Positions 33,094-42,032 of a stretch of DNA of 64,000 nucleotides are shown here, in pieces; position 1 is the first letter of the stretch, and the number at the start of each line of letters is the position of its first letter. The notes under the pieces were generated by a model. It was not told the origin of the DNA and ran no database searches. It saw nothing but the letters and a program-made list of their open reading frames with translations. Source of the DNA: Taibaiella helva (lineage in GTDB: Bacteria; Bacteroidota; Bacteroidia; Chitinophagales; Chitinophagaceae). The DNA lies in contig NZ_QUZZ01000003.1 of NCBI RefSeq assembly GCF_003545695.1, forward strand, positions 310,001 through 374,000, read 5' to 3'. The translations under genes and the position numbers were made by a program.

Positions 33094-34104
33094 ATGATAC
33101 AGACTGATATAGCCATTATTGGCGCCGGCCCTGTGGGTTTATTTGCCGTGTTTGAGGCGGGGTTGCTGAAGATGCGTTGCCACCTGATCGATTACCTGCC
33201 GCAGATCGGTGGCCAGCTTTCTGAGATTTATCCTAAGAAACCGATTTATGATATTCCCGGTTACCCTTCTGTGCTGGCACAGGAGCTGATCGATAATCTG
33301 AAGGAGCAGATCGCCCCCTTCCATCCCTCCTATACCCTGGGTGAGCGTGTAGAGGGCCTGGAAAAGCGCGGAGAAGCGGATTTTGTGCTGACAACCAATA
33401 TGGGTACGCAGATCGAAGCCAAAGCGGTGGTGATTGCCGGCGGCCTGGGCTGCTTTGAGCCCCGTAAGCCTGCTGTGGAAGGCCTGGAAGCCTTTGAGAA
33501 CGGTAAAGGGGTAAACTACATGATCCTGGAGCCGGAAGCATACCGCGACAAGCATATGGTGCTGGCCGGCGGCGGCGACAGCGCGCTCGACTGGACCATC
33601 CACCTGGCCAATATCGCCAAAAAGGTAACTCTGGTGCACCGCAGCGAAAGCTTCCGTGGCGCGCCCGACTCCGTCAATAAGGTAATGCAGCTGGCCGAGG
33701 AAGGAAAGATCGATCTGATCCTGAACACCAACCTGACCCAGGTACATGGCAACGGAAGCCTGCACAGCGTATCGATGGAAGACAGCAAGACCAAAGAGCA
33801 GAAGACCATCGAAACCGATTACCTGATCCCGCTCTTCGGCCTCAGCCCCAAGCTGGGTCCTATCGAAGGCTGGAATCTCAATATCGATAAGAACGCCATC
33901 GAGGTCAATACCGAAGATTACTCCACCAATATCCCTGGTATCTGGGCCATCGGCGATATCAATACTTACAAGAACAAGCTGAAGCTGATCCTCTGCGGCT
34001 TCCACGAAGCGGCGCTCATGAGCCACAGCGTGTACAAGTATATCAATCCCGGTGTGAAATATACGATGAAGTACACTACGGTAAATGGTATCAGCGAGTT
34101 CTAA
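33094..34104 (+). CDS. Ferredoxin-NADP reductase, thioredoxin reductase-like (YumC type)
   Basis: A 336-residue flavoprotein with two Rossmann motifs: FAD-binding IIGAGPVGLFAVFEAGL (8-24) and NADPH-binding AGGGDSALDW (about 158-167) followed by VTLVHRSESFRG. The C-terminal GIWAIGDINTY motif closes the FAD site. There is no CxxC redox pair between the nucleotide domains, which separates it from thioredoxin reductase and places it with the TrxR-like ferredoxin-NADP reductases (EC 1.18.1.2). The C-terminal extension (KYTMKYTTVNGISEF) stacking on FAD is typical of this group. A 2Fe-2S ferredoxin gene lies 850 bp downstream and is a likely partner. Confidence 0.92.
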   Translation: MIQTDIAIIGAGPVGLFAVFEAGLLKMRCHLIDYLPQIGGQLSEIYPKKPIYDIPGYPSVLAQELIDNLKEQIAPFHPSYTLGERVEGLEKRGEADFVLTTNMGTQIEAKAVVIAGGLGCFEPRKPAVEGLEAFENGKGVNYMILEPEAYRDKHMVLAGGGDSALDWTIHLANIAKKVTLVHRSESFRGAPDSVNKVMQLAEEGKIDLILNTNLTQVHGNGSLHSVSMEDSKTKEQKTIETDYLIPLFGLSPKLGPIEGWNLNIDKNAIEVNTEDYSTNIPGIWAIGDINTYKNKLKLILCGFHEAALMSHSVYKYINPGVKYTMKYTTVNGISEF

Positions 34105-34124
34105 GTACGAAATGGTTATAAGAC

Positions 34125-34158
34125 AAAGCCCGCTTCAAAAAAAGCGGGCTTTTTATTT
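34125..34158 (+). terminator. Terminator of the ferredoxin reductase gene
   Basis: AAAGCCCGCTT (34125-34135) pairs with AAGCGGGCTTT (34142-34152), loop CAAAAA, then TTTTATTT. It also faces the convergent LOG gene. Confidence 0.88.
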
Positions 34159-34174
34159 ACATAAAAGCCTTTGT

Positions 34175-34756
34175 TCAGGTCGTCTCTTCCGAAAGCCATT
34201 TGCCTACTTCGGGCGCTTTATAGTTGGCCATCTGCTGCAGCAGGTCTTCTGCTTTATCGCTGACGAGCAGCATGCGGCGGTTGGTCTCTTTCAGCAGGCC
34301 GCTTTCCGTCATGTGTTCCAGCAGCGCGAGCAGGCTGTCATAAAAGCCGTTTATATTCAGCAGACCTATAGGCTTGCGGTGCAGGCCCAGCTGCGCCCAG
34401 GTCAGCATTTCGAAAAGCTCTTCCATGGTACCGAAGCCGCCGGGCAGAGCAATTACGCCATCGCAGAGCTCGTTCATCTTCGTTTTGCGCTCGTGCATGC
34501 TTTCTACCAGGATCATCTCGGTCAGCTCATTATGCGCGATCTCTTTGGTGCGGAGGAAATGTGGCAGCACGCCGATCACCTTTCCGCTGCCATGCAGCGC
34601 TCCATTGGCTACTGCGCCCATAAGGCCGACCCTGGCGCCCCCATAAACGACGGTAATGCCTTTCTCGGCCAGCAGCTGGCCCAGGGCAAAGGCTGTAGTA
34701 TGATAAATGGCGTCGAAGCCCGGGCTGGAAGCGCAGAAGACGGTTATGCTTTTCAT
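34175..34756 (-). CDS. LOG family protein (TIGR00730, cytokinin riboside 5'-monophosphate phosphoribohydrolase type)
   Basis: A 193-residue Rossmann-like protein with the catalytic motifs of the LOG family: VVYGGARVGLMGAVANGAL (36-54), MHERKTKM (87-94, the Arg-Lys pair) and PGGFGTMEE (105-113). In plants and many bacteria this enzyme releases ribose phosphate from nucleotide monophosphates; the bacterial substrate is often AMP or cytokinin-like nucleotides. Sits between the ferredoxin reductase and ferredoxin genes on the opposite strand. The ATG at 34756 gives the standard start KSITVFCASSPG. Confidence 0.92.
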   Translation of the reverse strand: MKSITVFCASSPGFDAIYHTTAFALGQLLAEKGITVVYGGARVGLMGAVANGALHGSGKVIGVLPHFLRTKEIAHNELTEMILVESMHERKTKMNELCDGVIALPGGFGTMEELFEMLTWAQLGLHRKPIGLLNINGFYDSLLALLEHMTESGLLKETNRRMLLVSDKAEDLLQQMANYKAPEVGKWLSEETT

Positions 34757-34898
34757 TGGTTTGATTTAGCTGAAGTAAAAATAAGGCAATCTGCATGAAC
34801 CCTGGATTAATAATTACCGCAGCAGGTACCGATGAAATATGCAGGCGCCGATTATCCCTTCATAGCGCCTTGCCATAGGGCTTAACCGTAAAATTGTA

Positions 34899-34906
34899 TA
34901 GCTTTG
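34899..34906 (+). promoter_or_regulatory. -7 promoter box of the ferredoxin gene
   Basis: Exact TAGCTTTG, 43 bp before the ATG at 34950; the nearest TTG (34870-34872) leaves a 26-bp spacer, longer than usual. Confidence 0.45.
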
Positions 34907-34949
34907 CAGCCTGGAATACGGCTCAGTTAGCCGGTTCCGGCTTTGTTTT

Positions 34950-35276
34950 ATGGAAAATACGATCACTGTTTTTGTAGAAGACCGTAATGGCACGGTCAAT
35001 CCGCTTGAAGCGCCCACCGATATGAGCCTTAGCCTTATGGAGCTCCTGGTGGCCAATGAATACGATGTGTTGGCCACCTGTGGCGGCATGGCGCTGTGCG
35101 CTACCTGCTGTGTGGATGTGCTGGAAGGTGAAGAAACTCTGGAAGCGATGAGCGATGATGAATACGCGATGCTGGACACCCTTCCCGATCTGCTGCCCAA
35201 CTCGCGCCTGGCCTGCCAGCTGAAGCTCAACAATAAGATGCATAACCTGAAAGTGCGCCTGCACGGTGAGGGTTGA
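34950..35276 (+). CDS. 2Fe-2S ferredoxin (adrenodoxin-like)
   Basis: A 108-residue ferredoxin. Cluster ligands are Cys44, Cys50 and Cys53 in the pattern C-x5-C-x2-C (TCGGMALCATC) and Cys89 (RLACQLKL), the spacing of adrenodoxin/ISC-type vertebrate-like ferredoxins. An extra Cys54 follows the third ligand. The acidic helix (EEETLEAMSDDEYAML region) fits a partner-binding surface. It carries single electrons between NADPH-dependent reductase and acceptors; the reductase at 33094 is the likely donor. No Fe-S assembly genes are adjacent. Confidence 0.93.
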   Translation: MENTITVFVEDRNGTVNPLEAPTDMSLSLMELLVANEYDVLATCGGMALCATCCVDVLEGEETLEAMSDDEYAMLDTLPDLLPNSRLACQLKLNNKMHNLKVRLHGEG

Positions 35277-35294
35277 TCTGAGTAATGTTATTCG

Positions 35295-35327
35295 ATGCAA
35301 AGGGACGCCGCAGGCGTCCCTTTGCAT
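35295..35327. terminator. Long perfect hairpin between ferredoxin and helicase genes
   Basis: ATGCAAAGGGACGCC (35295-35309) pairs with GGCGTCCCTTTGCAT (35313-35327), 15 pairs around the triloop GCA. Neither side has a T tract, so it may protect mRNA ends or work with Rho. Its right end overlaps the helicase stop codon. Confidence 0.6.
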
Positions 35328-38300
35328 TAAAGCACTTCTTCGTCTATTGCAGGCCTGATCAGCTTATGCGTTTTGACAAACGTGCACCAGGGGCAATCTT
35401 CCTGCTCGCAGCCCCGGTCAAATTCATGGTTCATGATCTGCGTGTAGGCTGTTTTGATCTGCTGTCGCACCGTGGTCAGGTCGGTATCGGCAATAGGAAC
35501 GATATAGCGCACATATTCGCCGGCATCATTCTTCTCCACATAGTCGAACAGGCCTGCTTCCATATGCCAGCCGCTGTTGCGGGCCATAGGATAATTGTCG
35601 AGCAATAGCTTGTAAAAGACCATCTGCCGCCAATAGTCGCCGCCATTCGGATTGCCTTCATTGGGCGGCAGCAGCTCCTTCTTCTTGCTGTATTCGGGGT
35701 TGCCGGTCTTGTAATCGACTACAGTGCAGGCGTTGCCGTTGAACTCGATCTTATCCAGCTTGCCCTTTACGGGAACGCCCGCCACTTCCATATTGCCCAG
35801 CATCATTTCAATCGCTACAACCTTGTTGAAGGTGTGAATATATTTGTCGTAGTAGTCATTGAGCAGCTGCTGTCCCAACTCTTTCCGGCGTTTATACTGC
35901 ACTTCGGTAAAGGCGTCCTCGTTGCGCCACAGCATGCGTTCAAAGTCGGTGATCAGCTCTTCCCTGGGCGGGAAGCTTTTGTCGGGCGCCGCCTGCATTT
36001 TTTTGAACAACTTTTCCAGCGCGTAGTGTATCGCGGTACCGAAAGCCATGGCGTCATTTTTAGCCACAGGCACCTGCAGGATGGTCTCGTAATAAAAAGC
36101 TACCGGGCAGCGCAGGTACTTGTTGAGGGCCGAGGCGCTCAGCTCGAAACGTTCAAGACGGCGGTCCAGCAGCTCTTTCCGGGCCAGCTCGATGCGTACC
36201 GGCGGCGGCGGCACAAAGGCCCATTGCAGGTGAGCGATCACCTGCCCGTCGTCGAGGTAGGATAATTGCTTTTCTGCAGCCTGCCTTTCTTCCGGGCCCA
36301 GCTCATCAACAAACTGTGAGGCTTCGAGGTCTTTGCCGGCATTATCTTTTACGGCATAGGATACCTGGAGGTATTTGCGTGCGCGGGTAAGCGCGACGAA
36401 AAATACGCGGCGCATCACTTCCTCAGCGCTGCTGCCTTCTTCGCTGTCATTGGTATGCGTGAGCGTATCAGGCAGGTTAAAGCCCCGGCTGCCGCCCTTT
36501 TTCTTTTCCCAGAAATTCTTGGTGCAGCCGATCAGGAACACGTATTCAAATTCATGCCCCTTGGCGCTGAAGGCCGTGTAGAAGCGGACACCGTTCTCCT
36601 GGCGGACCACTTTCTGTACCGGCACGCTGATGTCTTCCAGCTGCATCTGGTCGATCATTTGCAGGAAGCCGGCGATCGTCAGCCTGGGTTGCCGTGTGCA
36701 TTCTTCTTTTACAAAATTGAAGAAGGTATGCAGCACCTGCATTTCCCATATCTGCTGTTCGCTCTGCAGCACCTGTGCCATAATGCCGGTCTCGTACAGG
36801 ATCTTCTCCAGCAGCATGGCAATGGTCAGGTTCTTCGATTGCTGTATCCAGGCTTCCAGGGCCGTTCCGGTGCGCACCAGCTCTTCGGCGGTGCGGAGCT
36901 CCAGGGAATGCAGCAGGAAGGTATCGAGCAGCAGCAGACGCCAGTGCTTGTGCTTGCTCTCTTTTCCCTGCTTGTACAGGCTCAGGTGGGCCAGGTCGAT
37001 GGACGAAATGCCCAGCTGGGGGATATGTAGGGTCTCAAACAGGAATTGCTCGCCGCTGAACGGCTTACGCTGTTCGGTATCGATATAGCGCAAAATGCCG
37101 ATGAGGTGCTGTATCAGCGGCAGGTCGAGCACATTCACCGGTCGCTTGACCCAATAAGGAATGCCTTTGCGTTCCATCAGGTCGATAATGTTGCCGGCCT
37201 GTTTGTGCTGGGAGTAGAGGATAGCCACCTGGCTGAGGTCGACGCCGTCGCGCTGCAGCTGCCCGATCTGCTCTACGATGTCGGCTTCTTCGTGGAGTAT
37301 ATTGTGGTAAGCGCGGATCACCGGTTCTACCCGCTCTTCTTTGCTGAAGCGGGCATTGGCCGCAATAATATTTTTGTCCAGCTGCAGCTGCTGCAGCTTC
37401 ACGATCAGGCGTTCCTTATTGTAGTTGATCAGGCGGCCGGACTTATCCAGGATGGCTTGTGTGGAGCGGTAGTTCTCCTTCAGAACGATCACTTTGATCT
37501 CTGCCTCGTAGCGGTCATAGAAGTCAACAATGTTTTGGAGACGCGCGCCCTGGAATTCAAAAATGCTTTGGTCGTCGTCTCCTACGATAAAGAGATTGGG
37601 GCTGTTCCAGAAATCCATAAGCAGGGTCAGCAGCTCGCTCTGGGCGCCGCTCGTATCCTGGAACTCATCGACCAGCACGTATTGAAAGCGTTCCTGGTAA
37701 TTGCGCAGGAAATTTTCATTCTCTTTAAAAGCCCTCAGCACCCACAGGATCATATCGCTGAAATCGTAACGCCCCATGGCCTGCATGCGGGCCTGGTACT
37801 GGTCAAACAATTTTGCAGAGGCGATGGTACGCTCCATACGGGCTGTTTCTTTGGCGATCTCTTTCAGCTTAAGATCGCCTACCTTAATACCTTGCTTGGC
37901 ATTGGCTCTTTTATAGACAAAGCCTTCCCGTTCTGGCAGGCTAGCCAGGTATTCTTCAGCAGCCTCCGTCACCATTTCCGGTGTCCAGCTTTCCGACTTC
38001 ATCAGGTCGAAGAGGGCTTGCAGGTTGCGGGCATCGTAATAGATATTGCCTTTCAGGCGGCGCAGCGCGTGCCCCTCGGGCAAGTCTTCAAGCAGCGCAT
38101 GCAGCAAGGCGATGCGCTCCAGCTCGCTGATGGGCTGCAGGTCGCGGATGCCGAAATACTCGGCATTGCTTTGGATCAGGTTATTGCAGAAGGCGTGAAA
38201 AGTAAAAATATGTACGCGGTGCGCATCCTCGCCGATGATCTGCAGCAGCCGCTTGCGCATGGCAACGCTGCCTTCGTCGGTATAAGTAAGACAAAGGATT

Positions 38301-38485
38301 TCGTAGGGTTTTACTTGTGCATCGCTTCTCAGCAGGTTGGCGATGCGCATGGCCAGGATCTCCGTTTTGCCGGTACCCGGCCCTGCTATGACCATTACCG
38401 GTCCCTCTATGGTATCTACCGCCTCTTTCTGCTGCCTGTTCAATTGCTGGTATCGTTCAAGAAACAGTTTTTCGTTCCGGATCAT
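35327..38485 (-). CDS. UvrD/Rep-type helicase fused to a PD-(D/E)XK nuclease with probable Fe-S cluster
   Basis: A 1052-residue SF1A helicase-nuclease. Motif I AGPGTGKTE (34-42), motif Ia/TxGx-like LCLTYTDEGS, motif II VDEFQDTSGAQ, motif III GDDDQSIFEFQGA, motif IV ENYRST, motif V/VI region FSAKGHEFEYVF and FVALTRARKYL. The C-terminal RecB-type nuclease (from about 785) has GTAIHYALEKLF, GKLDKIEF and VVDYKTG (about 924). Four Cys (near 790 in LRCPVAF, and three in CEQEDCPWC near 1026-1034) match the iron-staple pattern of AddB/Cas4-like nucleases. Single-polypeptide helicase plus nuclease suggests a role in DNA end processing. Own promoter box at 38527-38520. Confidence 0.92.
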   Translation of the reverse strand: MIRNEKLFLERYQQLNRQQKEAVDTIEGPVMVIAGPGTGKTEILAMRIANLLRSDAQVKPYEILCLTYTDEGSVAMRKRLLQIIGEDAHRVHIFTFHAFCNNLIQSNAEYFGIRDLQPISELERIALLHALLEDLPEGHALRRLKGNIYYDARNLQALFDLMKSESWTPEMVTEAAEEYLASLPEREGFVYKRANAKQGIKVGDLKLKEIAKETARMERTIASAKLFDQYQARMQAMGRYDFSDMILWVLRAFKENENFLRNYQERFQYVLVDEFQDTSGAQSELLTLLMDFWNSPNLFIVGDDDQSIFEFQGARLQNIVDFYDRYEAEIKVIVLKENYRSTQAILDKSGRLINYNKERLIVKLQQLQLDKNIIAANARFSKEERVEPVIRAYHNILHEEADIVEQIGQLQRDGVDLSQVAILYSQHKQAGNIIDLMERKGIPYWVKRPVNVLDLPLIQHLIGILRYIDTEQRKPFSGEQFLFETLHIPQLGISSIDLAHLSLYKQGKESKHKHWRLLLLDTFLLHSLELRTAEELVRTGTALEAWIQQSKNLTIAMLLEKILYETGIMAQVLQSEQQIWEMQVLHTFFNFVKEECTRQPRLTIAGFLQMIDQMQLEDISVPVQKVVRQENGVRFYTAFSAKGHEFEYVFLIGCTKNFWEKKKGGSRGFNLPDTLTHTNDSEEGSSAEEVMRRVFFVALTRARKYLQVSYAVKDNAGKDLEASQFVDELGPEERQAAEKQLSYLDDGQVIAHLQWAFVPPPPVRIELARKELLDRRLERFELSASALNKYLRCPVAFYYETILQVPVAKNDAMAFGTAIHYALEKLFKKMQAAPDKSFPPREELITDFERMLWRNEDAFTEVQYKRRKELGQQLLNDYYDKYIHTFNKVVAIEMMLGNMEVAGVPVKGKLDKIEFNGNACTVVDYKTGNPEYSKKKELLPPNEGNPNGGDYWRQMVFYKLLLDNYPMARNSGWHMEAGLFDYVEKNDAGEYVRYIVPIADTDLTTVRQQIKTAYTQIMNHEFDRGCEQEDCPWCTFVKTHKLIRPAIDEEVL

Positions 38486-38519
38486 GTATGTCGCTTGTAT
38501 TTCTGTTGGTTTTTCCGGG

Positions 38520-38527
38520 CAAAAGTA
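38520..38527 (-). promoter_or_regulatory. -7 promoter box of the helicase-nuclease gene
   Basis: Exact TACTTTTG on the minus strand, 35 bp before the ATG at 38485; no clear TTG upstream. Confidence 0.45.
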
Positions 38528-38736
38528 AAGCTATTCCCATTGCTTTCCCTTTCGCTGCCGGCTCTATTAAATTTAAGCATTTTTCAACTTTTTTCCCAGG
38601 CTTTGGTTGTTGCCCTCGCTTAAGTTTCCCGATTTTTCTCTTTTTACGAACAGAAATTTTTTAATTGAAAAAATAAAATCATACTTTAACTGAGCTAATC
38701 TTATTTTATGTAAAAAACTAAACCCGGACTGTTCTC

Positions 38737-41355
38737 ATGGAAATACTGGATATAAAAGTAATGAAGGGGCCTAATTACTGGTCGACGAAGCGCCATCACC
38801 TGATTGTAATGCTGCTCGACCTGGAATCGCTGGAAGAAAGGCCCACCAATACCATTGATGGTTTCCTGGAGCGCTTGCAGGCGCTGATGCCCTCCCTGTA
38901 TTCGCATCGTTGCAGCGAAGGTGTCGAAGGCGGCTTTTTCATGAGGGTAAAGGAAGGGACCTGGATGGGGCATGTGATCGAGCACATTGCCCTGGAGATA
39001 CAGACCCTGGCCGGTATGGATGTGGGCTTCGGCCGCACGCGCCAAAGCGATAAACGCGGGGTGTATCATGTCGTGTTCTCTTATTATGAGGCCAAAGCCG
39101 GCATCTATGCCGCCAAAGCTTCGGTGGCGATGGCACAGGCATTGATCGACGGTAAGCCTTACGACCTGGACAGCGATATCCAGAAGCTGCGCGAGCTGCG
39201 GGAAGAAGAGCGCCTGGGGCCCAGCACCGGTTCTATCGTGGAAGAAGCCAGCCGCCGTAAGATACCCTGGATACGTCTTAACCGTCATTCGCTGGTGCAG
39301 CTTGGCTATGGCAAGAACCAGCAGCGCATACAGGCAACGGTAGCCGGGACCACCAGCTCCATTGCCGTAGAGCTGGCCTGCGATAAGGAAGATACCAAGA
39401 ACCTGCTCGAGGCCGCGCAGGTACCGGTGCCCAAAGGATTGATCGTATACGATGAGGAAGACCTGGAAAAAGCAGTGAAGCGTATCGGCTATCCCCTGGT
39501 GACCAAGCCGCTGAACGGCAACCATGGCAAAGGCGCCACCACCAACCTGAAAACCTGGGAGGAGCTGAAGGAAGGCATGGCCATCGCACAGAAATATTCG
39601 AGGGCTGTGATCTGTGAAAAGTTCATCACCGGTTTCGACCACCGAGCATTGGTGATCAATTATAAGTTCGTGGCCGCCGCCCGCCGCACACCCGCTGCCA
39701 TTACGGGCGATGGAAAAAGCACGATACAGCAGCTGATCGACATCGTGAACAGCGACCCCCGCCGCGGCTTCGGCCATGAAAAGGTGCTGACCCATATCGT
39801 GGTCGACGGGCAAACGGAAAATATACTAAAGGATAAGGAGCTGACCCTGGAGAGCATATTGCCCAAAGGAGAAAATCTGTGGCTGAAGCCTACGGCCAAC
39901 CTGAGCACAGGCGGTACGAGCACCGATCTTACCGACCAGGTGCATCCCAGCAACATTATCCTGTTTGAACGCATTGCCCGCATCATAGGCCTGGATATCT
40001 GCGGCGTGGATGTAATGGCACCCGACCTCACCACTCCGCTGACCGAGAACGGCGGCGCGGTGCTGGAGGTCAATGCAGCGCCGGGCTTCCGTATGCACCT
40101 TGATCCCTCGGAAGGCCTGCCCCGTAATGTGGCCGAACCCGTGATCGATATGCTGTTCCCTCCCGGTAAATCGGCGCGTATTCCTATCATCGCGATCTCG
40201 GGTACCAATGGCAAGACCACGACAACCCGTCTCATCGCGCACATCATGAAGCAGACCGGCGCTACGGTAGGCTTCACTACCACCGACGGTATTTATATCC
40301 AGAACCAGCTGATGCAGGCCGGGGATTGTACCGGCCCGGTTTCTGCCGAATTCATTCTCAAAGATCCCACGGTAGAGGTAGCTGTGCTGGAATGCGCCAG
40401 GGGCGGTATTCTACGGGCGGGTCTGGGCTTTCATAACTGTAATGTGGCTGTTGTAACCAATGTGGCCGGCGACCACCTGGGCCTGGGCGGTATCGACACG
40501 ATCGAGAAGCTGGCGCGGGTGAAGGCCGTGGTGCCCAAAACCGTTTTTCCTTCGGGCCATGTGATCTTAAATGCCGACGATGACCTGGTGTATGCTATGC
40601 GCAAAGAGCTGGACTGCCATATCGCTTTATTTTCCCTCAATGAAAAGAGCAACCGTGTGCTGGACCATTGCAGGAAAGGCGGCCTGGGTGCGGTATACGA
40701 AGATGGCTTCCTGACCATTATCAAAGGCGGGTGGAAGATAAGGGTGGAAAAGGCCGGCAATGTACCCATTACCTTTGCCGGTACGGCGGAGTTCAATATC
40801 GCCAACGCGCTGGGTGCGATCCTGGCGGCCTATGTATCGGACGTATCGATCGAGAACATACGGCTGGCGCTGCAAACCTTTGTGCCTTCTCCGGCATTGA
40901 CGCCCGGCCGCATGAACATATTTAAGTTCAACGATTTTACCGTGATGCTCGACTATGCCCACAATACCCATGGTATGCAAGCAATTGGCAAATTTGTTTC
41001 GCAGGTCAACGCTTCCCATAAAGTAGGCATTGTGGCCGGTGTAGGCGACCGGCGCGACGAGGATACCATCGAGCTGGGCGAAGAGGCCGCTAAAATGTTT
41101 GACGAGATCATCATTCGCCAGGACAAGAACCTTCGTGGCCGTACCGAGCAGGAAATCATCGGGCTTATTGAAAAAGGGATTCGCAACATCAATACAGATC
41201 TGCCGATTCATGTCATTCCCAAAGAGCGGGAAGCGATCGAATTCGCGCTCGCTAATGCCCGTAAAGATTCTTTTATTACGATCATCAGCGATGTGATCCC
41301 CGATGCGCTGGACCAGGTGCGGGAAGCCAAGGAAAAAGAAGGGTCGATATTCTGA
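38737..41355 (+). CDS. cphA: Cyanophycin synthetase
   Basis: An 872-residue cyanophycin synthetase, which makes the storage polymer multi-L-arginyl-poly-L-aspartate from Asp, Arg and ATP. Three domains: N-terminal domain (1-160; EILDIKVMKGPNYWS, GTWMGHVIEHIALEIQTLAG), ATP-grasp (about 210-475; VTKPLNGNHGKGATTNL, ENGGAVLEVNAAPGFRMH) and a Mur ligase-like domain with P-loop SGTNGKTTTTRLIAH (about 487-500), YAHNTHGM and AGVGDRRDEDTIELG. Length and order match CphA1. No cyanophycinase (cphB) or isoaspartyl dipeptidase gene lies next to it, unlike many clusters. A strong hairpin follows the gene. Confidence 0.96.
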   Translation: MEILDIKVMKGPNYWSTKRHHLIVMLLDLESLEERPTNTIDGFLERLQALMPSLYSHRCSEGVEGGFFMRVKEGTWMGHVIEHIALEIQTLAGMDVGFGRTRQSDKRGVYHVVFSYYEAKAGIYAAKASVAMAQALIDGKPYDLDSDIQKLRELREEERLGPSTGSIVEEASRRKIPWIRLNRHSLVQLGYGKNQQRIQATVAGTTSSIAVELACDKEDTKNLLEAAQVPVPKGLIVYDEEDLEKAVKRIGYPLVTKPLNGNHGKGATTNLKTWEELKEGMAIAQKYSRAVICEKFITGFDHRALVINYKFVAAARRTPAAITGDGKSTIQQLIDIVNSDPRRGFGHEKVLTHIVVDGQTENILKDKELTLESILPKGENLWLKPTANLSTGGTSTDLTDQVHPSNIILFERIARIIGLDICGVDVMAPDLTTPLTENGGAVLEVNAAPGFRMHLDPSEGLPRNVAEPVIDMLFPPGKSARIPIIAISGTNGKTTTTRLIAHIMKQTGATVGFTTTDGIYIQNQLMQAGDCTGPVSAEFILKDPTVEVAVLECARGGILRAGLGFHNCNVAVVTNVAGDHLGLGGIDTIEKLARVKAVVPKTVFPSGHVILNADDDLVYAMRKELDCHIALFSLNEKSNRVLDHCRKGGLGAVYEDGFLTIIKGGWKIRVEKAGNVPITFAGTAEFNIANALGAILAAYVSDVSIENIRLALQTFVPSPALTPGRMNIFKFNDFTVMLDYAHNTHGMQAIGKFVSQVNASHKVGIVAGVGDRRDEDTIELGEEAAKMFDEIIIRQDKNLRGRTEQEIIGLIEKGIRNINTDLPIHVIPKEREAIEFALANARKDSFITIISDVIPDALDQVREAKEKEGSIF

Positions 41356-41372
41356 TCCCCGTTGCATTAAAA

Positions 41373-41399
41373 AACGGGCTGCCTGGAAAGGCGCCCGTT
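41373..41399 (+). terminator. Hairpin after cphA
   Basis: AACGGGC (41373-41379) pairs with GCCCGTT (41393-41399); an inner GCC/GGC stem extends it. T tract weak (ATAAAC follows). Confidence 0.6.
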
Positions 41400-41531
41400 A
41401 TAAACAGAAAACAATGCAGCTGAAATGCATGGTATGAATGAGACACACGGCCCCGCCGGTCATACTATATGAAGGGAAAAAATAGTACGCAATCTTTCCC
41501 CGACATCATTCTCCGGTTCTGAAAATGCAAA

Positions 41532-41560
41532 CAAGCCGTCCCGTTTTAAGGGGCGGCTTG
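41532..41560 (-). terminator. Terminator of the SH3/BON operon
   Basis: CAAGCCG (41532-41538) pairs with CGGCTTG (41554-41560), extended by CCC/GGG; read on the minus strand it is followed by TTTGCATTTTC. Confidence 0.7.
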
Positions 41561-41580
41561 TTCTATTGGAAAGCGAAAAT

Positions 41581-42000
41581 TTAGATCGCTGTCAGGTATT
41601 CTGCTGAAGAATAGCCCTCGACGCCATCATTGGTACGGATGAGGTACCAGGCATCGTTGTACTTGCTCAGCAGGGTCACAATCGATTCGTGTGCGGCCTT
41701 GCCCAGTATAGGCTGGTCGGTGCCTGGGCCTTTCCTGATGTTCAGGTTGGAGCTCTGGGTCGTTACTTTCAGCTGTGTGGCAGCAGCGGAGGGCGATACA
41801 TTAATATTCATCACCACGTCGCCTGAACGGAAATCGGGATCGATCTTGTCGTAAACATTCCACAGCTTGTCTTTGACCTCGCCGGTGGGTACTTCGCCGT
41901 CGATATAAAGAACATTGTCCTGCTCGCGTACCTGCAGGTTGGTTGCGCCGCTTGCATTGGCTGTATTGATCAGCTCTGCGTATTTATCTTGCAATGCCAT
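41581..42000 (-). CDS. SH3b-domain cytoplasmic protein with BON/LysM-like N-terminus
   Basis: A 139-residue protein. Residues 1-65 form a BON-like unit (INTANASGATNLQVREQDNVLYIDGEVPTGEVK is the conserved stretch, positions about 11-43), followed by a bacterial SH3 domain (about 78-138; SSNLNIRKGPGTDQPILGK, WYLIRTNDGVEGYSS). No signal peptide is visible, so it may be cytoplasmic despite the SH3b fold usually seen in wall-binding proteins. It lies 32 bp after a BON lipoprotein gene, so the two are one operon and probably a functional pair. Role unknown. Confidence 0.82.
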   Translation of the reverse strand: MALQDKYAELINTANASGATNLQVREQDNVLYIDGEVPTGEVKDKLWNVYDKIDPDFRSGDVVMNINVSPSAAATQLKVTTQSSNLNIRKGPGTDQPILGKAAHESIVTLLSKYNDAWYLIRTNDGVEGYSSAEYLTAI

Positions 42001-42032
42001 GATTGTCTGTTTTGAATTTAAAGAAGGAAGGA

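Noticed and set aside
32856-33107. 83-codon plus-strand ORF before the ferredoxin reductase
   Set aside because: Overlaps the reductase start and its promoter; no family and atypical composition.
37046-38623. 525-codon plus-strand ORF opposite the UvrD helicase
   Set aside because: Antisense shadow; the minus strand has all helicase motifs.
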